Assembly: GCA_958450325.1 (NCBI GenBank)
Contig: OY288250.1
Coordinates: 40,956,683 to 41,020,682, forward strand
Direction: 5' to 3'
DNA length: 64,000 nt
DNA from: Agrostemma githago
Taxonomy: Eukaryota; Streptophyta; Magnoliopsida; Caryophyllales; Caryophyllaceae
Shown piece by piece: positions 56,477 to 64,000 of this stretch; within the stretch, counting starts at the first letter, position 1, and each line of letters starts with the position of its first letter. A model generated the notes under the pieces. That model did no database searches, was not told the origin of the DNA, and worked only from the letters and a program-made list of their open reading frames with translations. Position numbers and translations under genes: made by a program.

Positions 56477-56702
56477 GTCACTCGATCGAGTGGTCGATGG
56501 ACTCGATCGAGTGGACCCTAAAAAAATGATTCTGTTTTGCGTCAAAGACCGTACTCGGCCGACTTATTGACTAACTCGGTCGAGTACATGGCCACTCGAC
56601 CGAGTCACTGTGAGACTCGATCGAGTGGTGATCGTGATTAGCATACTGACTTGATTTTGAGGTGCCACTCGACCGAGTGGGCTAGGCACTCGGTCGAGTG
56701 CC
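56477..56702. repeat. Distal palindrome array in LTR of E
   Basis: Seven or more CTCGAYCGAG-type palindromes occur in 226 bp, including cactcgatcgagtgg, actcgatcgagtgg, actcggtcgagta, cactcgaccgagtca and gcactcggtcgagtgc. The copy in the right LTR is at 63834-63984. Confidence 0.92.
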
Positions 56703-57261
56703 CTCTGTACGAATTAAAATTCGTTTGTAAAAAAACGTGTTTTATGTCGAAAGCCGTTTTAAGTAGGTCGTTGCTATAAAATTAAATTTCATCCGCGTTT
56801 AATAATATCATAATTCTAACGAATTGTTTTGATAATTATTTTAGCCTCAACGGAAATTGCGTTTTGAATTGACTTTATGTGATTTAGGAGAATTGACTAT
56901 TTGATTAAATAAATAAAATAAAAAACTTGATTCCCTCGACTTCTCCGACATCGAATAAATCCCTAGAGATCGTGATGTCGGATCCGTGTCAACGGGTTTC
57001 GACCCTTATTAAAATTGGTTTTAGAAAATTCGATGAATGCAATATTAAAGATGCTAATGACGAGAAATAAAAACGAATTCTTGTTTAAGTTGACTCATCT
57101 CAATAATCAAATAATCGGGGTACCGGGATAAGCGACCGTCAACGCTGTGTGCAGTACACTTGTATGTTCGTGTTTTCTTATCCCGATATCCTTCTTACTC
57201 GACACAAATCAATGAGTATTTTAATATTTTGATGCAATAATGATAACAAGGTAAATAATAA

Positions 57262-57301
57262 CTATAACAAACATAATAATAATAATAATAACGATAATAC
57301 C

Positions 57302-57335
<34 letters not shown>

Positions 57336-57371
57336 TACCGTAATACTAATAATAATAATAATAATAATAAA
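57262..57371. repeat. AAT microsatellite in LTR of E
   Basis: Interrupted (aat)n runs, about 110 bp, between the two palindrome arrays in the 3' LTR of E. Interruptions by gataccgt recur. Confidence 0.85.
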
Positions 57372-57668
57372 CGAAAAACGGAGAAAAGAGAAGAGAAAGA
57401 AGAAGGAGGTTTGTCACCCTCAACCTACATGTTTCTGTCTCGGACTAAGGCTCGTAAGCGTGGCTACAACACGGGAGTCTTCGAGGTGTATGGAGGCTAA
57501 GTTGTGGTGGCTCGGGTTGAATTCCTAAAACTAGGTTTAGGGTTTGCTAAAGTCGGTTTTCCTAGGGTTTTTCTAGGGTTTGTTGTAGATGCGTCGGATT
57601 AGGGTTGTAGAAGATTAGGGTTTTTGTAAGAGGTGAAAAAGTTGTGTAAAGGGGTGTTGCATGGGGTG

Positions 57669-57676
57669 TATATATA
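57669..57676 (-). promoter_or_regulatory. TATA box in LTR of E
   Basis: The run tatatata reads ctatatatacacc on the minus strand. It lies about 30 bp after the proximal palindrome array in the transcription direction. Confidence 0.65.
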
Positions 57677-57702
57677 GAAAAGATTAGGGCACCCGGTTTA
57701 GG

Positions 57703-57811
57703 GCACTCGACCGAGTAAGAGGCCAACTCGGTCGAGTGGCCCGTGATGCCAGCCGTCGGGCTCAAAACAAGCCCACTCGATCGAGTGGGTGGGTCACTCG
57801 ATCGAGTGGCC
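57703..57811. repeat. Proximal palindrome array in LTR of E
   Basis: Four palindromes lie directly upstream of the TATA box on the minus strand: gcactcgaccgagta, aactcggtcgagtgg, cccactcgatcgagtggg and cactcgatcgagtgg. Confidence 0.92.
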
Positions 57812-58196
57812 CAGTCGGGGTGCACTGGTCCTTTGTTTTGGACCTCGACTTTGATTGCTTGATGGGTTTTGCATTTGACTTGGACTTTTGATGGTTGTAT
57901 GGGTTGTTTTGTGTGTCTCGGAAACGACTTTGACCGGGGTTGACCCAATCGTTAAAAGTCGGTTTTAATTCCGGTGTCGGTTTTGGCCCAAATTAGTCTT
58001 GTTTGACTTGGAATGATCCACTGGGCCTGGATTCAAGGATGATTTTGTGAAATTTGTACTCTGTAAGTGTGTTAGCCAACGATTAATGGATTTGAGCCCG
58101 TATCCGAGCGCACAGAAACACGTTAGCGTCCGATCATCATCGGGTGTTTTTGGAAACTGCCATAGACACCTGGCAGTCAAAATGCGGGTGTCTACA

Positions 58197-58212
58197 GAGC
58201 CCCCACTCTGAC
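58197..58212 (-). promoter_or_regulatory. Polypurine tract of element E
   Basis: On the minus strand gtcagagtgggggctc directly precedes the LTR start TGTAGACACC. Such a tract is missing before the LTR of D at 44179, which helps show that D is an insertion into C. Confidence 0.8.
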
Positions 58213-60660
58213 TGAGGCTTGGACAAGGCGAAAGTCAGAGTAGCTACCAAGCCCGCTAAGACCTGGTAGACTTCCGGTCGGGTCATTTATAGTCCATTAG
58301 ACTCGCGTGAAGGGCTCGCCAGCCATAAGACAGAGACCATACATGCGCTGGATGATCGTACTCTGTGGGGAATTTTGGCTTGTCGCGTAAGTCCTGGGTG
58401 CGCCTGTGTGTTGGCCCATCCCGTGCCATCCCGGAAAATAATGCCGCTGGGGAGATTTGATGACTTGCATGTCCCTGTTTGAGTCGTACCTGTATAAGTC
58501 ACATAGAATGCATGCAACACATAGGTAGTAAAATGACTCGTGCTGGGAAAAATGATTTTTGAAATTTTGAATTTGAAATCTTGAAAGCAATCACGAGCTA
58601 GGTTTTCAAAATGGAAAGGGATACAAAAGAAATTCGCAATTTAAATAGACTGAAATCTGACCTTGTCGAAAAAGATCTTTTTTCAAATGGCTAAATTTTG
58701 CAAATTTCAAAGTGGAATCTGAAGAGAGGGACCTACCGACAGACTCGACTCTGGATACGACATGACGATTTGACTGACACGGACTGGACTCTCTAAGGAT
58801 TGGACCGTGATTCGATAGGGGTGTGGGACGCCTAACAAGACTCTTAAGTTGCGCTATCCCGTAGCCTAGGCGAGTGGCAACACGGTCGCACATCGAAATG
58901 GGATATATATGCTATAGGGGGACCGCAGTAGTCCGTAATGAGACTGTTTTAGTCTGGTGCCCTTCTGGATTTCCTATTTTAGGATACATTTCCAAAGTGG
59001 GTATTGCCTCGAGTCCTGACAGATTTTTGTCTTCGATTGAGCCGAGTACTAGGACACACTACAGAAAGGAGGCTAGATTTTTTGTTGGATTCATCTGGTT
59101 TTGTGAGTGGATGGAGGTCTTCTGTCTAAGAGAAGCCCCCGGGACAACAAAGCTAGCTATTGAGAACACGATGGTGTCGTGACCGGAATAATGACGCTTT
59201 TTGAATGTGTGTCAATGTGGGTGGTTGTGCCTCTGTTGAAAGGCTGCCTACGTATTCACGTGGGGTGAAATCAAACCAAGCCGTAGTTCAGTGTGAGATA
59301 TATTATGGTGCCTAAGCTAATAGGACTTTGTGTGTAACTAGCCATAGCGATGGTGTAGGCTAGGTGCATTCCCAGTGATGTCTTGATCAAAGGTGTTGAA
59401 TGATTAGGATATTAATCCTGTGACTGTGAGCGTTCTCCGGGGTAGCCCCCAGAGGTGGTGTGAACTATTTGGGCATGCTCTATGCCGACTGCAAGTTGAG
59501 TTCCCGTGTTCGGGTTTGGTAACTGGTTTGGATGTTTTTGGAAATGTGGTGCTAGGAAGTAAATGGCCTTGATGACTCGAAATCTGGAGCTCGGTTCTGT
59601 GGAGCTAAGGCTTCCAGAGCCGGTTTGATAATGAAGTAAATGGCCTTGATGACTCGAAATCTGGAGCTCGGTTCTGTGGAGCTAAGGCTTCGAGAGCCGG
59701 TTTGGTAATGAAGTAAATGGCCTTGATGACTCGAAATCTGGAGCTCGGTTCTGTGGAGCTAAGGCTTCGAGAGCCGGTTTGATAATGCGGGATCTGGTTT
59801 CCATGTCTGGCCCTAGTGGTTAGGGGTATCTTATGGAGCTTGAATCCTCAAAATTCCGGGCTGTCTCTGGCCTGGGTCTCGAGGAGGTCTTGAGGGTTGT
59901 AATGCGGGAAGGCTGAGTGTGGTGTTAGCTGACCAGCTTGATTGTTACTCCCCTATTGGATGGCATGGATAATTTTGAATTTGACCGTACCCCGGTCAAA
60001 GGATTTTCACCTGAGTATTTGATTTTTTGATTGACCTCGCGATCATGGGTTTTGATAACTTTGACCGTACCCTGGTCGTGGGGCTTTCACTTGAATTGAC
60101 CGTTGACCACGGTCATGGGTATTCTTAATTTTTTTGATGATGGCCTGCTTTTTTTTGTTTTGGCCTTTTGCTTCTTTTTTTTTTCATGGACTTTCGATTT
60201 TTTTGTGTCCAGTTTTCTTTTTTTGATGGCCTTTGTTTTGGCCCTTTCTTTTTTTCCTTTTTTTTTTGACTTTTGATTTTTTTTGTCCAGTGTTCATTTG
60301 TTTTTTTTTTTTTTTTTTTTCCGGTCAGACTAACACCTAAGGTAGGGATTGGTCAGTCTTATTGGAGGGGTGTTTTATTGTGGGAAATGGGCTTGCCTCC
60401 GGTCTTGAACCCAAACTAGGAGATTACCTAGATTTGTCATAGAATTCGATACCGCTCCTGCTACGGGTAGTTGTGTGGTTTTTTCTATACCAGACATGGA
60501 ATAGGTAAAAAAAAAACACGGGCTCGGTTTCCTGCAGTCATTATAGATGTGCCTATAATAGCCACGTGCGCGTGCTCACAGTGTATGATGGTGTTCATCA
60601 TGTTCTCGGAAACACATAAGGAAAGTGTATATGAGAAAGAATATTGAAAGCTGATTTTAT
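58213..60660 (-). other. Non-coding 3' internal region of element E
   Basis: This matches the region before the 3' end of C on the opposite strand. It includes a single unit related to the 64-bp array of C (around 58385-58415), the conserved gtaggcagcc box (59242-59255), a 77-bp triplication (59557-59787), a zone with gaccgt/ggtca repeats (59985-60120) and T-rich runs (60130-60320). ORFs here are short and not shared in frame with C. Confidence 0.8.
59557..59787. repeat. Three tandem copies of a 77-bp unit in E
   Basis: The unit begins aagtaaatggccttgatgac and ends gccggtttgataatg. Starts are at 59557, 59634 and 59711, an exact period of 77. Copies are almost identical, with a few substitutions such as ttccagag/ttcgagag, so the duplication is recent. 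Element C has only a diverged single version. Confidence 0.92.
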
Positions 60661-60689
60661 TGAATTTTGAAAAAAGATGACAGAATACA

Positions 60690-60765
60690 ACTGACTCTGA
60701 CTCTGACTTTGACTTCGACTTCGAAGGGAATAGTACATCCTAGACTCGGACTCAGACTCAGACTC
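60690..60765. repeat. GAGTCT-type microsatellite after gag of E
   Basis: Repeats of gactctgactctgactttg and of gactcagactcagactc lie between gag and the 3' non-coding region. They correspond to the Glu-Ser repeat that is coding in D. Confidence 0.85.
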
Positions 60766-60798
60766 AAATCAGATCCGGACTCTCGGATAATGTTGTCA

Positions 60799-61617
60799 TT
60801 AGTCGTCGGCTTCTAAGGACTCGAGTTGATGTCCAGTATAACCTTTAGTAGAAACTTCACCCAGATCTTCATTGTGTCGAAGATCGTCTTCAATCCTAAT
60901 GCCCATTTCGGTAAGTACGGCAAAGTTTGAAATGCCGGCATACCTAAGATGGACGCGGTAAGAAGGTAGGAGGTTGTTGATGAATGCCTCCACTAGTGTC
61001 TTCTCGTTGGGCTTGTTTACCAACTTTACACTCTCGGCCCTCCATCTTTGAAGATATTTAGTGAACCCTTCTTTGGGCTCTTGGGCCATTATTTCCAGAG
61101 TACGCATTGTAGTCTGGATGTCGATATTATCGGCGTAGTTCCGAGCGAACTCTGTTGCCACATCATCCTAAGTCGGGTATTTCTTGGAATCGAGCCTGTA
61201 GTACCAGGCTTTGGGGTGTTTCTCCAGGGAAGAAGGGAACAAGTGCTTGAACATAGTTGACTTCACCCCCTTCACCGCCATGAAGTCTTTAAAAGCCCGG
61301 ATGTGGTGGACCGGGTCTTCGGTACCCTCAAACATAGGAAGTCCCGTTAAGTTGAGGTTAGCAGGAAGCTCGTTATCCAGAGGTGAATAAATACGAGCAT
61401 TCTCGGTGTGGATCGAGTTGTTCGTTGATAGGTGAACTTGTTCCTCGAGCCTACGAACGATACTGACCAATTCGGCCATGGGCCCATTGGGCTCAGCTCC
61501 TTCGACTGGGGCCGCTTTTTCCACGACACTTAGGCGGGTGACTATCGTTGCTTGGTTAGCCTGGATGGCAGCCAGTTGGGTCTCAATCTTGGCCAGAGCA
61601 TTTTTCAACTCGTCCAT
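60799..61617 (-). pseudogene. gag of element E (one premature stop)
   Basis: The frame covers 273 codons from the ATG at 61617 (MDELKNALAKIETQLAAIQA) to the stop at 60799. A TAG at 61165-61167 replaces the tryptophan of KYPTWDDVATEF, a TGG to TAG change. The rest is as in C and D: a coiled N-terminus, then ELPANLNLTGLPMFEGTEDP, SSLEKHPKAWYYRLDSKKY, EFARNYADN, FTKYLQRWRAESVKL and LLPSYRVHLRYA. There is no zinc finger and no pol. It would form the capsid. The stop is at a different codon from that in C, so the two losses are independent. Confidence 0.9.
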
Positions 61618-63010
61618 TTTGCGTTGATGTCTGGTTTCGGGTGGCCTGTCTGTAAGAACACCACGTAATCAGAAAGGTTGCTTCGGAACTCGAACTCACC
61701 AAGGCATAGGAAATAGCGCAAGAGGAGGGACGGCCCCAGTTTGACTCAGGTTAGACTCCCCTAAGACAAATGTGTGGGACACGATTCTCGGAGTGACTGT
61801 GATTAATCACTCCGTCGGAGAATAGCCCCCAAGTGAGACTTAAGGACTTAGATGGTGTGACACCTAAGTGACTCGAAAGTGGAGTACGTGAGACACGTGT
61901 AAGACATGACCCTTAGAGCAACCGTGATTGATCACTCTGCTAAGGGGTAGCCCCCAAGTGGGATCGATAATTTTGTTAAGACTCGATTGTTTGACGAGCG
62001 ACCCTTAGACGTAAGGACCCCGAACCTTTTGTTGTAGGGCTATGCCTTGTAAAAGGTTGACTCGGAAAAGACGCCTAGACGGGTGACTTGTGAAAGGTGA
62101 GCCTTCCTTAGGATTCGGCGGGTGGGCCTAGTCCTGTTCGAAGGAAGGTTCACGTGAGACATCCCCAGACTTTAGACTCGATCGTGTTGACGGGCCCTCC
62201 TTTGTAGGGGTTTGTCCTACGTAGGTGGGCCTTGCCTTAGTCTAATAAGGCGGACTAGGAAGGGGAAGAAACTCGTGATGTAAGATCGACAGAGTTTCGA
62301 CGCTACGGACCTTGACAACTTAAAACACGACCCGACACTGCTAAATACGGGAAGTCCTAGAAGAGGAAGGTTTTGAAAATTGATGTTTTGTTTTTGAAAA
62401 ATGGACCGAGTAAACTCGGTTTGAGGACCCAATTTCCGAAAAAAAAATGAAAAGTTATTGGGCCACTAGTTTTGAAAGTTCGAAAGTATTTTCGAGTTTT
62501 GCATTGGGCAGCAGACCGTCTAGAAAATAGGCTATTTTGAGTAAAATCATAAGTCCTAAATTCGGTATGTGTCCCGGGTTTTGAAATCGAATAGTTTGAA
62601 AAGGATGCAATTTTGAAAAATTGACGGTTTTTTGAAAACGACTCGGAAACCAAGTGCACGTAGTCACACAAGCATTATAACGACGCCATGTATGCTCTAT
62701 ACTAAGTCTCGGTCGGTCTATAAGGGTCTATACCAGTGTACATAGTCTAGACGTTGATCGGGACGGACTTCCTAAGTCGAGTTGATCTTAGAACATGCCG
62801 CGAAACCCACTCGAATCGACTATAGACACCTTTTGACATATCCGTATTGGAGTACATCAACGGTATAGTGGGACGTCGGTCGCGAGTACTGGCCCGGGAA
62901 AATATGGGTTATGCATGAACCGTAGAACTAAAACGCGTATTGTACTAGTCAAACGATTTCTATTCGAGTCTCACCCTGAGGATGCCGATGGTAAGTCACG
63001 CATCAGTTAA
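61618..63010 (-). other. Leader of element E
   Basis: An untranslated leader between PBS and gag on the minus strand. It shares blocks with the leaders of C and D, such as cgtaatcagaaa next to gag, gttcgaaggaaggt and the A/T-rich zone with ttttgaaaa repeats at 62370-62650. Confidence 0.75.
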
Positions 63011-63028
63011 TCCCCAGCGGAGTCGCCA
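63011..63028 (-). promoter_or_regulatory. PBS of element E (tRNA-Arg type)
   Basis: The minus strand reads tggcgactccgctgggga, identical to the PBS of D, three bases from the LTR end. Confidence 0.88.
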
Positions 63029-63031
63029 AAT

Positions 63032-64000
63032 TGTGGACATGACATAGGTCCACCCCGACGCGGCCACGCGCGGGTTTGGGTAGGCGAATGAATCTCCATA
63101 TGAGAATGGATCGAATTGAAATTTAGGTCTATGTGGAGTCGCCACCGAATTTTGTGGTTATTCGGAACCATTCGAGCCCACTCTATGTCGTAGTGGGCCG
63201 TATACAAAATACGGCCCATTTCCGATGTCAGAGTTTATTGGGCTCGTCCCTTTGCATTTGATACCGATACCGACATTATCGGATATCGTGTATTGAATAA
63301 CTCTCGTGCGCCAACGGTTTCGGGCATCCGGAAACCGAGGTTCTGAGTAAGGGGTGAGGGTACGTGTTGGGAAGCCCACAAAGGACACCCAACCCCGCCC
63401 GTACATTAGCGGCCTCTACTAAGAACTCGAATGACTTTCTAATACGCGTGCTAGTAAAACGGGAAAATGATATGCAAAGATTTATTTTCCCTAAACATGC
63501 GAATGTAATTGAAAGGGTTTCTAAGTCAATTTAATGCAGCTAAAATTAACGTCAAAGTTGTATTTTAGCATGCGGGTTCATTTAGTACAATAAACGAACA
63601 ATAATTAAATTGACAAAAGAAACAGAAAACGCGTTAGTAACGATATAGCGATATAACGAATAATAACGGTTTGCAAATATTGAATTGAATTGAAAAGATG
63701 CAAATATGAGGATGCATGATTTGAAAAGATAGTATACATGTGATTAATTATGCACGTGTTGACCTAAGTCGAGAAATACTATCGGGTTTTGAAAATAGAA
63801 CAATGTAAGACTCGTAATTTGAGTCGTTATGAGGTCACTCGATCGAGTGGTCGATGGACTCGATCGAGTGGACCCTAAAAAAATGATTCTGTTTTGCGTC
63901 AAAGACCGTACTCGGCCGACTTATTGACTAACTCGGTCGAGTACATGGCCACTCGACCGAGTCACTGTGAGACTCGATCGAGTGGTGATCGTGATTAGCA
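63032..64000 (-). repeat. 5' LTR of element E (right copy, cut by window end)
   Basis: 969 bp of the second LTR are present. Aligned with 55675-56643, it differs at four positions, all within the first 250 bp and all transitions. It includes the distal palindrome array (63834-63984). The promoter part lies beyond the window. Confidence 0.95.

Larger units (their letters stand above)
55675..58196 (-). repeat. 3' LTR of element E (complete copy)
   Basis: 2522 bp. In plus coordinates it begins tgtggacatgac and ends gggtgtctaca, the inverse of TGTAGACACCC...GTCATGTCCACA. It holds a TATA box at 57669-57676, a proximal array at 57703-57811, a distal array at 56477-56702 and an AAT microsatellite. 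Confidence 0.95.
55675..64000 (-). mobile_element. Young gag-only Tat-like LTR element E (right end beyond the window)
   Basis: On the minus strand: 5' LTR 63032 to beyond 64000, PBS 63011-63028, leader, gag 61617-60799, non-coding region, polypurine tract 58197-58212, 3' LTR 58196-55675. No pol. It is inserted in the antisense ORF of D. The two LTR copies differ at only four positions over 969 comparable bases, so it is recent. It belongs to the same family as C. Its target duplication cannot be checked because the right end is outside the window. Confidence 0.92.

Overview
This window is intergenic DNA from a large, repeat-rich plant nuclear genome. I find no intact host gene, rRNA, tRNA gene or CRISPR array. 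The plant assignment rests on Tat-type Ty3/gypsy retrotransposons with two RNase H domains and an antisense ORF, plant L1 LINEs, CACTA and PIF/Harbinger transposons, and a captured exon resembling the end of mitochondrial ETF alpha. A eudicot is likely, but the species cannot be read from the sequence.

The layout is a deep nest of insertions, several dated relative to each other by target-site duplications (TSDs). At the left (622-1448) is a foldback element. An old Ty3/gypsy element (F) follows: LTR 1563-2406, primer-binding site (PBS) 2414-2431, gag starting at 2479. A CACTA element (2536-25180) carrying gene fragments splits the gag. Inside the CACTA sit a 5'-truncated LINE (3399-6344, 16-bp TSD), a chimeric LINE (7031-17457, 15-bp TSD) that itself contains a complete non-autonomous LTR element A (7145-14891, TSD cctcc), a PIF/Harbinger-like element (17994-22911, TSD tta) with an LTR-like insertion and a minisatellite, and a LINE stub (23000-23512). 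Gag F resumes at 25181, is split again by element B (26521-34415, TSD atccc, same family as A), resumes at 34416 and is ended by a hAT-like end near 34561.

The right half holds three members of one Tat-like superfamily. C (about 34760-44178) is gag-only and contains a solo LTR (39620-41602, TSD gggtt). D (44179-55674) has a full but broken gag-protease-RT-RNaseH-aRNaseH-integrase set plus an antisense ORF. It appears inserted in a tandem array of C. E (55675 to beyond 64000, minus strand) is gag-only, young, and inserted into the antisense ORF of D. C and E lack any pol and would depend on a D-like partner.

The most notable pattern is arrays of short near-perfect GC palindromes just upstream of the TATA box in the LTRs of two unrelated families (TCCCGRTCGGGA in A/B, CCACTCGAYCGAGTGG in C/D/E). 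Both share a CGRTCG/CGAYCG centre. The A/B family also encodes a conserved orphan protein that I cannot assign to any known family.
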